Assembly (NCBI GenBank): GCA_935421135.1
Contig: OW285188.1
Coordinates: 8,412,733 to 8,476,732, forward strand
DNA: 64,000 bases
Reading direction: 5' to 3'
Origin: Bugulina stolonifera
Taxonomy: Eukaryota; Bryozoa; Gymnolaemata; Cheilostomatida; Bugulidae
The first letter of the stretch is position 1. Each line of letters opens with the position of its first letter. The notes under the pieces were generated by a model. The model saw only the letters and a list, made by a program, of their open reading frames with translations. It did no database searches and was not told where the DNA came from. Shown here in pieces: positions 36,401 to 46,656 of the stretch. The position numbers were made by a program, and so were the translations under genes.

Positions 36401-39400
36401 GAACTTTGGTGACCACCGCCTCTATCCATTTAGGTTGCCTGTTTCGTCTAGGTCCACAATATAGCGCATAACAGGGGGTTCCTACATTATAACAATGTAA
36501 CTTCTTAGTTCTCTGGACGTCTTGCATTTGTTTTCCTTGAGCCAAATGAGTCGGAGAAGGTAGCAGCACATCTATCTTTGTCCTGATCTGTCGTCCATTC
36601 AGTAGCTCACTAGGCGAGAATCCATAGGATAGCGGTGTTCGTCTATATTGCATTAGAAACTCCTGAAGAGCTTGGTTGGTGGAAAGAGTAGACTTCTTTA
36701 GAGACTGTTTAAATGATCCCACCATTCGTTCAGCTGCTCCATTAGTGGCTGGATGGTAAGGTGCTCCTCGTAGGTGGATGATTCCCCTCTCCTTACACCA
36801 CTGCTGAAACTCGTCTGAGGTGAAGCTTGTTCCATTATCTGTGACTATGGTATGAGGGTAACCAAAGTGAGCAAAATCTTTTTCCAGTAGGTCTGTAGTT
36901 GCTTTGGTGGAGGTAGAACTTGTTGGATGTATACAAGGATACTTGGTGTAAGCATCTACTAGGACCAGCCAATTGGTCCCCATGAAGTTGATTGCGTGGT
37001 CGATGTGTAGTCTGCTCCACGGCTTTTCTGGCATCATCCAAGGGTGAATTGGTGCCTTAGTTGGTTGGTTCTGATGTTCCCTGCAGGTGGTGCATTTTTG
37101 AGTCATCTCCATAATGTCCTTGTCCATACGAGGCCAGTAGACGGCAGTGCGAGCCAGTTGCTTCATTCTCTGCATGCCAAAATGTCCCATATGTATCAGT
37201 TGTAACACTTCCTTTTGGAGAGATAATGGAATTACCACTCTGCTTCCATATAGTAAACATCCATTTTCGATTGATAGTGATGCAGTTAACTTCTGGAAAT
37301 CCTTGATGCTGTAGCCTTCCAAGTTCACTTCACTCTGATATGGATTCCGCTCTTCATCTTGCCAGCCTTCCCTGGTATATCTCATAATTTTGCTGAGTAC
37401 TGGATCTTTAGCCGTTTCTTTCTTCAGCACTCCAGGTTCTGTTGGAGAGAGCTGTGTGCCGATAGCTTTGATACAGCAAACAGTGTCTATATCTTCTCCT
37501 TCTTCTTCTGCATCAAACTTAGCATCAGGGCCACTAGGTAGTCTGCTGAGTACATCTGCATTTCCATGTTTGGAGGTTTTCCTGTATTCAATGGAGTACT
37601 GATACTGGTTTAGTGTAAGTGCCCATCTGGCGAGTCTGTTGGCCGCCATAGCCGGTGTTGCTTTGTTGGGGCCAAACAGAGTAAGTAGAGATCGATGATC
37701 CGTTATTAGTATGAACTTCCTCCCATATAAGAACTGATGGAACTTGGTGATGCCAAAGATAATAGCTAGTGCTTCCTTCTGGGTTTGGCTGTATCCTCGT
37801 TGAGTCTGTGTCAGTGTCTTGCTTGCATGGGCAATTGGTCTTTCAGATCCATCTCCGTATCGATGGAATAGCACTACCCCGAGTCCCACTGCTGACGCAT
37901 CACAGGATATGCCTAACTTTAATGATGGGTCAAAATGTGCCAGGACAAGGTCACTGCATAACATCTGCTTGAGTTGAGAAAATGCTGCTTGTTAAATTGG
38001 TGTCCATTGCCATTTCTCTCCCTTTCTTAATAACTTCTGAAGAGGCACTGTGACTGTTGATAGATCTGGTAGAAACTTGTGGTAGAATTGGATGGAACCT
38101 ATGAAAGATTGTAGACCTGTTACATCAGTGGGTGGTGGCATCTTCTTTACATCTTCTACTCCAGATCCTTTTGCTATGCCTTCTTGAGATAGCTGGTGTC
38201 CCAGGTATTCTACTGTGTCTTCTGCAAAGACACATTTCTGGAGATTGCATCTTAACCCTCGGTCTTGCAGGCGTTGAAGTAGTCTGCGAAGATTGATTAG
38301 GTGATCTTCTGCTGTTGCTCCGGACACTAGAATATCATTCAGATAGACAGCGACTCCAGGCAGATCTTGGGTTAGTTGTTCCATAATCTCTTGGAAATAT
38401 CCTGGTGCAGAACTTATTCCAAAAGGTAAGCGCTTCTGTAATAGGACTCCTCTGTGTGTGCTGAGTGCTAGTTTCTTTTGACTTTCTGGTGCTAAGCAAA
38501 TCTGGTTGTACGCATCAGCCAAGTCGATCTTTGAAAAACCATGTCCGCCTCCTAGCTTCCTCATCAGTTCTTCTGGTAAAGGGATTGGCTGACGATGATC
38601 TTCTAGCTGTGCGTTGACTGTCACTGAGTAGTCTCCACAAACTCTCAACTTCCGTCTTGGTTGTCCAGGTAGCTGTGCTTTTCTTATTGGTACTACGGGA
38701 GTACCATAAGAGTTAAACTGTACAGGTTCCCAGACTCCTCTACTGATTCCAGCATCATACGCTTGGCCTAAATCTTCTTGGATGGCATATGGTACTGGTC
38801 GGGGTTTGCAGAAAATAGGCTTACTGTCTTGTTTGAACTTCACTTCTAGTTCAAAATCCTTTAGACATCCTAATTCTGGCGTGAAGAGATTCTTGAACTC
38901 TGATGTTAGTCTTCTGCATGCTTCCTTAAGGTTGCTGCTGATTGTGAGAACGTCTGTATGTTGTCTTCTATCGGCTTGTGGCATCAGAGAATCTAGGGAG
39001 ATGTCTAGCTGTTGGATTCCACCTCTGCCCAGAAGGTTGAGATTAGGTATTTTGCTGATTACAAAATGAAGAGGTTTCTCTTGCTGACCTCCTACTTTGG
39101 TGTTGAGTGTACACGTGCCTATAATCTCTCTCGGGTGATGGGTAGCTGATTCATAGTGAATCCGTGGTGGTTGCAGTGTAGGTGCTCCTAGTCTTCTCCA
39201 ATTGTGTTCTGATAGAAAGTTGTCTCCTGTTCATGTGTCCACTTCTAGTTGCAGTGGCTGTCCTTGAAGAATTAATTCTACTTGAATCTGTGGAACAGCA
39301 TGTACTGGTTTTAGAGCCCTCACAATATTTAATGGCTGAGAGTTCACCTTCTTCTTCTTGCGGCAGACTGCTTCTAGATGTCCTGTTATCTTGCAGTAGT

Positions 39401-42183
39401 TGCATGCAGCGTTCTTGTATCTGCAGTCCCTTTGATTATGATTTGTTCTTCCACAGCAGTTACATGGTGAAGCTGTTTGTGAGTGTGTCTTTGTTGTTAG
39501 AGTCGTTTTCTTCTTCCGTAGCAAGTGTAGTGTATTGGTTGTTCCATGGACAGTTTCCTTGGCTACCTTGGCTGCTTCTTCCGCTTCGGCTGCTATCTCT
39601 ATTGCTCTGTTGAAAGTTAAATCTCCATCTTTCAATTTAAAAAGTGCTTTTAAGATGGCTTCATTTCCTACTGAACAAATGAATCTTGTTCGTAAGGTTT
39701 CATCCTGGGGATCCTGAATAGATGTGAAGTCGCATGTGGCTGCGTCATGCCGAATCCTAGCTGCTAATTCTGGAATTGTCTCTCCTGGTTTTCTGTTCAT
39801 GTCACTCCAGAATCTGTACCTCTCTCTGATGATAAAAGTCCTTGGGTTATATTGAGTCATCATATAGTTGTAGATTTCCTCCATTTCCAGTTTCTGTACG
39901 TTTTTTCTTGGCTGCTGCTCTGTCCAATCCTTCAGTTGTTTGTATATATCAGTAGATTGGTTAGTCAAGAATACCTGTGGTACTTTTTCATCTGTAATAG
40001 ACTGAGCCTGGATAAAAGTAGTGAACCTTGAGAAGTAATCAGTCCATAGTTCCGTATTTGGATTGAATGCGGTGAAATTTGGTGTGGTTTGTGCTTGCCT
40101 GCCTGTTGATTGAGCAAGTAACTTCATCTGTTCTGCATGCTGTGATCTTTGTTCCTCCAGCTGCCTTTCCAGATGTTCCTTCTGCTGCTCCATCTGTTCC
40201 TTCTGCTGCTCCATCTGTTCCTTCTGTTGAGCAATTTGTTGGGCTAGCAAGGTAACTAGTTGTTCAGTTGTAGTAGCCATAGTTATTTGACCAATATGTG
40301 AGTCAAATTTACCTTTGGTTCAGATGGCAGCTGATGAGTTGATACTTGATATGTGGTTAATCCTCGTCGCCAAATCTGTTGTATTCTTCTAACAGTTTAT
40401 TTAATGTCTTATGTTACTGCTCAATCTCAACTCTGACTTCACCATATAGCAGAAGTGTTTATATACCCAAAAATATATCTAACATCTTACAGCTATAAGC
40501 TATTCTATCCAAAAGCTAGCTTTGCACATAATATGACAGGAAGCGATGACTCCAACAAAACACAACAGTAATTATTGTCATATTATAATGTCTCAACAGA
40601 TGAGAACAAAACATATTTACATGCTTGCTTGCATAGTAGTGTCCTGTATATTTTACACTATATGAAGCCTGTTTCTCTTTGTAGCCTTGTATTTCAGTGC
40701 TGTCATGTTGCTAAATGCTGCTTCGGTTGTATTCACTGTCCTGGTGCTCAACTACCACCACAGAACTTCAGAAACCCACACTATGCCACGATGGGTAAGG
40801 TTATACATCTACGCTATTCTCATTTCTTTGCAAATACAACTCCATCAATTAGGCACAGTAAGTTGACTTTATGCAGTTCCACAAGATAAATAATTATTTT
40901 TGATGTAGAAGTTGCTAATCTGTTTTTAAATATGCTTTAAGTTTTGTAAAATCTGCAACAAGTAATCACGTATGTTTTATTACAAATAAAATAGTACTTA
41001 CTTTTGGTACTTACTTTTGGTACTTACCTTTGGTACTTGGTATTGGTAGCTTAGAGTCAAGATATATTTCACCGAACATATTTACTGCATAACGCTATCT
41101 AATTATAATAACTGTAGATAAAGAAAGGTGTTTGTGAGTGGCTTGCGTGGATCCTAAGGCTAGAAAGACCTGGTCACAGTTTTAACTCTAGAGCTCTGTG
41201 CTCTGGCGGCAACTCTTCTTCAGACATGGAGATGAATGACGTCAACTGTAAAAGTTTGCTCACTGGTCCTGATGAAAACGGAGACTTTAGTCCGAGTCTT
41301 CCCAGAACCCCCAATATGAACGGCACCGACTTCACCAAACATAAGGTTTGTTAAAACCTGCCTTATGTAATGTGTGTAGCGTATGCTGAGATTATCAGAG
41401 TGAGTGCAATCTACGAGCTGTGGTCTATATAGCACTTCCTTCTCCATATGTATTGGTGGCGACTATCGATTTGTTGTCTATTTGTCTTGCAGTCAAAAAA
41501 TTTGAACAGATTTAAATTTAACTATAGGCTTCTTATTTTTGAAATACATTGAAGTTAGCTTGATAGTGAAAGCAGCATGATAAATTGCAGAAGGACTAGA
41601 GAAGTCTCAAGATGTTCACAGAGAAAATTAATTTACAGCCAAAACACAGAACTTTAAAAACTGTGACAATCTTATGAAAACACATGTAGAAATACATGTA
41701 CAAGTAATAGTATTGCTATTAGAATACATTGTGTCGTCATTAGCAGAGGAGTTATCAGTAAAACATGCTGCATTTCTAGACTTTGGCTGGCAAAAGTTAA
41801 AATAACTCGAAGTTTACTCGTTTGTTGTACCTGTGTAAATACAATCATGAACATATAGATCATGAAATAACATCTGCACTTCCCCCAGACTTGTGTTTCA
41901 TTGCATAATACATTTTTTGCAGCTTCGAATTGATGCTAGAAGTATCACCAGTGATTTCAGCCCTACCCGATATGAGCTGAGATCTATTCTCAAAGAGCTC
42001 AAGTTCATTACAGACAAGATGAAGGCTCAGGATGAAGACGACCAGATAACGAGTGACTGGAAGTTTGCTGGTGCCGTTATTGACAGATTTCTGCTCTGGT
42101 TCTTTGCTATCGCCACGGCTCTAGCTTCAGTTGCTATATTATTGGCAGCACCGACCATGTTTAGTGACACAGAGGCACTGTAA
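30469..42183 (+). CDS. Cys-loop ligand-gated ion channel, nicotinic-receptor-like, gene 1
   Basis: Coding exons: 30469-30520 (signal peptide, least certain), 31498-31637, 31932-31976, 33199-33308, 34328-34587, 34875-35072, 35570-35656, 40685-40794, 41118-41345, 41923-42183; 496 residues. The protein is a subunit of a pentameric plasma-membrane channel. It has the 13-residue Cys-loop (C149-C163, motif FPFDDQ) and the aromatic-box residues W81 (loop D), Y114 (loop A), W170 (loop B), Y213 and Y221 (loop C). The vicinal C215-C216 mark alpha-type nicotinic subunits. M1 lies near 236-258, M2 at about 265-287 preceded by GEK (cation-type, no PAR insertion), M3 near 299-325, a short cytoplasmic loop, and M4 at 466-486. 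N95-I-T is a glycosylation site. A gypsy retrotransposon lies antisense in the M2-M3 intron. The donor at 34588 (gttggt) is weak but keeps phase. Ligand is inferred, not shown. Confidence 0.92.
30857..30914. repeat. ACATGT hexamer array
   Basis: Nearly perfect run of the self-complementary unit acatgt, in intron 1 of receptor gene 1. Short copies of the same hexamer recur throughout the window. Confidence 0.9.
33030..33128 (-). mobile_element. Probable tRNA-derived SINE
   Basis: On the minus strand, gggctagtagttagag (A-box-like) is followed about 30 bp later by a B-box-like GGTTCAGTTCCC. It sits in intron 3 of receptor gene 1. The part tagagaaaggg...attttcaca resembles the minus-strand fragment near 26172-26245. 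No target duplication or tail was identified. Confidence 0.45.
35388..35546. repeat. 27-bp minisatellite in receptor gene 1
   Basis: Six copies of a 27-bp unit containing tagatcacaggctagtaggt, just upstream of the exon 7 acceptor at 35569. Its core TCACAGGCTA also appears in the minisatellite at 61772-62016. Confidence 0.95.
35859..36080 (-). repeat. 3' LTR of the gypsy element
   Basis: 222 bp, starting TGTTGTATTC and ending CTCAACA on the plus strand. Differs from the other LTR at about 36002-36020 by two substitutions (cagttataag/cagctataag and attctagcca/attctatcca). Confidence 0.95.
36081..36090 (-). other. Polypurine tract of the gypsy element
   Basis: On the minus strand the sequence aggaaagagg directly abuts the 3' LTR, the expected place for plus-strand priming. 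Confidence 0.75.
36108..37991 (-). pseudogene. pol: Gypsy pol, RNase H and integrase segment
   Basis: This is the last third of the gag-pol frame, in the same frame as the preceding segment but separated from it by a TAA. RNase H motifs: CDASAVGLG (37900-37930), the Q-K-E-A-L block and TDHRSL. Integrase: an H-x3-H...C-x2-C zinc-binding region (about 37100-37200) and a D-D-E core, seen as HIDH, VTDNG and AAERMV. A basic C-terminal tail follows. The catalytic residues visible here are intact; loss of function comes from upstream damage. The first internal methionine is at 37964, but it is not a plausible natural start. Confidence 0.9.
37992..39230 (-). pseudogene. pol: Gypsy pol, protease remnant and reverse transcriptase segment
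   Basis: This segment continues the gag frame after the TGA at 39231-39233 and ends at a TAA (37992-37994) between reverse transcriptase and RNase H. The protease begins at the gag end: its Asp-Thr pair is read, but the stop falls where this family has the glycine of the active-site triplet. The reverse transcriptase shows the [13 protein letters not shown] block and palm motifs. The catalytic box reads Y-L-N-D, with asparagine in place of the first of the two catalytic aspartates. That change alone should abolish polymerase activity. The later motif of the thumb/connection (VEYLGHQLS) is present. Confidence 0.9.
39231..40280 (-). CDS. gag: Gypsy gag polyprotein
   Basis: 349 residues from the first ATG after the primer-binding site to a TGA. 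Residues about 14-52 form a Gln/Glu-rich coiled coil with a repeated QQKEQME unit. The middle is a retrotransposon gag (capsid-like) domain rich in aromatic and acidic residues. Two zinc knuckles of the C-x2-C-x4-H-x4-C type follow near residues 272-310 (CNCC...H...C and CNYC...H...C). The frame then enters the protease, where it stops at Asp-Thr. It would form the element's capsid-like particle and bind RNA. Confidence 0.92.
   Translation of the reverse strand: MATTTEQLVTLLAQQIAQQKEQMEQQKEQMEQQKEHLERQLEEQRSQHAEQMKLLAQSTGRQAQTTPNFTAFNPNTELWTDYFSRFTTFIQAQSITDEKVPQVFLTNQSTDIYKQLKDWTEQQPRKNVQKLEMEEIYNYMMTQYNPRTFIIRERYRFWSDMNRKPGETIPELAARIRHDAATCDFTSIQDPQDETLRTRFICSVGNEAILKALFKLKDGDLTFNRAIEIAAEAEEAAKVAKETVHGTTNTLHLLRKKKTTLTTKTHSQTASPCNCCGRTNHNQRDCRYKNAACNYCKITGHLEAVCRKKKKVNSQPLNIVRALKPVHAVPQIQVELILQGQPLQLEVDT
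40360..40372 (-). other. Primer-binding site, tRNA-Ser(GCT)
   Basis: On the minus strand TGGCGACGAGGAT starts four bases after the 5' LTR. It is complementary to the 3' end (ATCCTCGTCG plus CCA) of animal tRNA-Ser with anticodon GCT. Confidence 0.8.
40377..40598 (-). repeat. 5' LTR of the gypsy element
   Basis: 222 bp, two differences from the 3' LTR. Followed on its right by the target duplication GATGA (40599-40603). Confidence 0.95.
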
Positions 42184-45100
42184 GCATATTTCCTATTTAT
42201 CTAGCAGTAAATAAAAATAGCGTAACAACAAAATGGCAAGATCATACAGTAGCTGGCGAATTAGTATTGTCTAAAATTCTTTGTCGCCAAGTTTTGTTAG
42301 ACAAAAACAGTACACTGCACATCATGTGTGCATAGTTGTGGTGAAATATAACAGCATAGCCTTGATGTGTCTAACTATAGGTGTTATGGAACCAAATTTA
42401 AAATTTCGTGCCTGCAATGAATTCTGGGCCAAATTGCCACAAATTCGGTAGCATCTGAGGGCATTATTATTTGCTCAATTGAGAAATTTAAAGAGAACAA
42501 ATTCAGAAAAATCATTAATAATGTACAGTAATATGTTTGGAGAACAATTATTATAATTGTACAATTTCTACACATGTCCGTTTTTAATACTTATATGCTT
42601 GTACCAGTACATAGCTATATAAAATATTTGTGCTTATTTGTTATTGCTTGTTTCCACATTGTATATACGTTTCTGAGCTCTATTTAGTTCTATCACCTGT
42701 AGATGAGGATACTGTATATGTAGATACTGTATCATAATTTTTCTCATATGATTACATTTTTAACTTTTGTAGAGGCTAAGCTAAGGTCAAGGAGAGATGG
42801 TCCAATATCCAATACGCTTCCCTCTTACTTCCGACTTACGACAAAAATGCAGCCGATATGCTTTCAGAAATACTGTTCTATATTAAAGCATTGTGTAACA
42901 AGCATTATATAATCTACTTCCTTGAAATTTTCCCGTTATACTGTATCCGGAGGATAGACAGTGTATCAGAGAGTTTCCACTCTAGCTTCTTGGCTTTCAG
43001 CCAAAGTTTTGTTTACCTACGACTATGGTAACTATTAGCTGCAGTTACAAGTATATACGTGTACCCCATATGGCAAACATGAGTGCACCAGATTATATTA
43101 TTTTGTATACCAAAAATTCTTCTACAACGTGTTACATGACTACACAGTCGTATATGTGTAAGGCGATAATATAATCTAAGGTGAATGCTGAATATTCACT
43201 ATAATATTTATATCAATTTTTCCTTGATGAGCACCCAACACAGCTAGTGTATTATAATATATTGTATATAATTATTATTTATAGCCATAACTTTTTCCTC
43301 AGTGAAAATAAGGTAATGCTGGCACATGTTAGCCGACTTGCTAAAATATTACTTTACAATATTTACTGTAATTGTGTATTATACATTCTTCCATCCCCAT
43401 ATGAAGCTTTTTATTTAGCTAGTGATCATGACGTTTTTAGCAAAAAATAAAGTGAAAAATTTAACATACATGTAACTGTTCAATAGTAGTAGTGATATAA
43501 TGTAGTCCTACAATTCTGTCTAGGAGATCAAAGTCATTCAAATAACAAGTATATTCCAGTGACCGGAGTACACTTGCACAAGAAATCAGACACTCATTAA
43601 CTACGTGTAGGAATAGCAAAGCCCTCCTAGTTTCAAACCGATGTGAATGGTGATCTATATCACACATTTGTATATTGCTAATGTTGATTGGCTAATATTT
43701 GTATAACAATATTATGAGAATTAGCTACACAGATATTCATTGGAATATTCTGCTGCCAAGCATGCCTTGAGCTCTCTGACATATTCATATTTATGAAATC
43801 ACACTGGGAAGGTAGAGCAGGTGGGTTAATTAGGACAACAGACAACATATTGGTACCAGTGTTTGTATTTAATGTTGCAGCATGTCACGTTAGGAACCTC
43901 AGGCTGTGTACACAAGTTCAGTCTAACGATAGTACACCCTCTGCTATACTAATTAATAAGAAGGTAGTGCAGTCATTTTTCCCTGCCTAAAATTATTGTA
44001 AGTAAAATATCAAGTAATTTCTGTAGCCCAAAGTGTTTTTTTCAAAAAAAAATTGAGTCGGAGTAATCATACATAAATATAATGGAGAAGACAACCTCTT
44101 TAACTGAAATCACTATGTTGAACCTTTACTATGTAAAACTCATGTAGAATTATCCTCACTTATTTACTACCTGCAGCAATTGGCAAAGCAGAAGACGGAT
44201 TTTTATTGGTCAAACTGACTTCAAACTAAAACGGGCCCTATGAAGCCTAAAAATAACGCTAGTATTTATCTGAAAGTACGTCTGTTATCTCAGCGTTTCC
44301 TGGTGTCCACCAGTCTCAGGTATATCTGTCACGTCTCCCAATTTAGGAGAGATACTTCAGGTTTTGAAAGCTTGTTCCCACTCTACTAAAAACTCCCTAT
44401 TTCCTCCGGGTTTTCACCTATAGCTTATTTCTAACATAATGGCTATGTAAAGAGCACTGCTTATGATGTAAGTGGAATATTTCAGTGACTCATGGGGAGT
44501 GAATGCAGTTAGAAAGCACATTTCAATGAATGACTTTGTATCGTCAGCATGGGACAGCTACTCAATCTGCTAACATCAGCTGCTAATACATGTAATAATA
44601 TAAAATGAAATTAAATGGTAGGTTGCAGGACGGTTTTAATATTGCTATAATGTAAGATAAATATCGATATTTCTACTTTTCTAAAGTATTTAATTGTTTG
44701 TATTGTTAAACCAATTAAATGATTAAATTCCCATGTAAATGTACATTTTCCAACTGATGCTCAGCTGCCCCTACCCTCCATATATTTGGAGTAGCAGTAA
44801 CTTGGCAAGTATGGTCTCAGTTGCTGCCAGTCTAAAACATGTTATCAACTCATTTCAGTATAATAGATGTATAATAGATGTCATGTACCTGATTTAGCAA
44901 AATCTGCCATTGAATTTAAAGCAACAACTTGCATTTCAAATAAAGAAGAATAGAAACACCTAGCACAGACTACAAAGATTTATAAAGATGTATTATGTTT
45001 TATTGAATAATTAGAGTCTTGTAATGTGATTATACTTTGGGTTAACAAATATTTAGCTAAGAAACAAGGACCATGATATATTGTGGCTCATATACGCTGT

Positions 45101-46656
45101 TTACTCTTACGGAGTCAGCAGTAGAAATCTAAACATCGGCAGCAGCCAGCTAAGCAGCTCTGATTCACAAGGTACAAAAAAGTTATTTATCCACAAAGAT
45201 ATATGGTAGTATTACCTTTCACATTTTTGTATTGACATCAACGAAACAATCAATCTATCCTATACTGTTACGTCAAGGCGTCCTCTTTGCAATAAACTTG
45301 TTTGTTTGAAATTTTGACATTACTGCTGCTGTTGGGGTTGTCATAACTTTGGATTGTTCAGGTGAGTTTGAATTCTAAATCTTATCATTCTCATCACATT
45401 TTAGCTACTTCCTTCATAAGTTTTTATTGGAAGCTAATCAAGTTATTCTAAAGCGAGAATCATCTCTGATTAGACTAAGTTAGAATAGTATAAAATTACT
45501 CAATGTTCTGGAGCCCAGGCTATAGAGAACCTAATTATAACTCTAGTAATGAGTCTAAGTTGTTAGTTATGTTGTACATTTGCATATACATTAATGTTCA
45601 TAATGTTGTTTATATGTGTGTACCTGCTTACCATTTTCTCCCACAGTGTTTGAGATATCGGATACATATTTGCTTAGTGTTATATAATGCTCTGTAATCA
45701 TATGATTGTTCACACCGTGGTGTTATAGGATACCTGGAGTACTTGTATACACTTGCAGACACTTGTCATCGCTTGTCACTGGGCATTGCTCAAGTGGATT
45801 TATCCCCTCATTACCAGTTAAGGTAAGTGCCACTGCTCTCAAAGTAAATCTCACAATAACAAGATATCCAATTATTTCAACTCCTTAAATGCCAAAGAAC
45901 TTTATTTACACTCCATATAATTTTTCCTTGAATATAATTTAGTTGATAGAACATGCTAACCAGTCTTAGACTGTGTAGCGTTATTATAGTGTGGGTCATA
46001 CATGTATTCTAACTTTAACGAATATTTTGCTGAAATTGAGTAGGTAAGTGTGTATTATATTATATTATGTTACATTTGTACAGCCACGGCTTTGTCTACT
46101 AATAAAACCTTGCCAAGTAAAACTCAAACTTTAGTGAAAATAATTTAGCAAGAGCAATTTATCACCATGTAAGGTTATTTTTGTGCAGGGATTTTCAATC
46201 TATCAGTTTATTACTAGATTCAAATTGAGCTTTTCTTAGCAAAACTTTTTTTATAATAAGACAATATAATTATATCACACAGCAAATCAAATTGTGCAAG
46301 TATGTAGTACCATAATAAAATATTTTGCTCAATTTTGCTCTACTAAAGTTAACTTTGGTAGCATAGGGACTCAACATTCTATACATGTATATACAGTTTC
46401 GATGTCGACACTTCATGTGCTATAATAATGTGTGTTATAGTGATTTGGTCACATTTGTCACTTTACCCTGATAATAGCGGAGGAAATCCAATATTCTCTT
46501 TGAGGTGTACAATGTTGGGTATTAAGATTTTGGTTGAAAATCAGGGATTTCCTGCAAAATCGGCAGCAACTCAGTATGGCTGAGTTGTAGTGTAGTATGC
46601 TGCAGATAACATAAGCATAACATTATGTTACTATTTCTATTTCAGCTAAAACCATA
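42184..46656. other. Intergenic region between the two receptor genes
   Basis: No gene recognised. A poly(A) signal AATAAA at 42210-42215 lies close after the gene 1 stop. A GT donor near 45823 (aggtaagt) and an acceptor just before 46646 (ttctatttcag) could bound a 5' UTR intron of gene 2. Confidence 0.5.

Larger units (their letters stand above)
35854..40603 (-). mobile_element. Ty3/gypsy LTR retrotransposon, probably Mag-like, inserted antisense
   Basis: The element spans 35859-40598 (4740 bp), with a 5-bp target duplication GATGA at 35854-35858 and 40599-40603. The 222-bp LTRs start TGTTG and end CAACA and differ at two positions. The primer-binding site matches the 3' end of tRNA-Ser(GCT). 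A single gag-pol frame runs on the minus strand, in the order gag, protease, reverse transcriptase, RNase H, integrase, which is the Ty3/gypsy order. The frame is interrupted by two stops. The element lies in the M2-M3 intron of Cys-loop receptor gene 1, opposite to that gene. Assignment to the Mag clade rests on the serine-tRNA primer and single-frame layout and is tentative. Confidence 0.96.
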
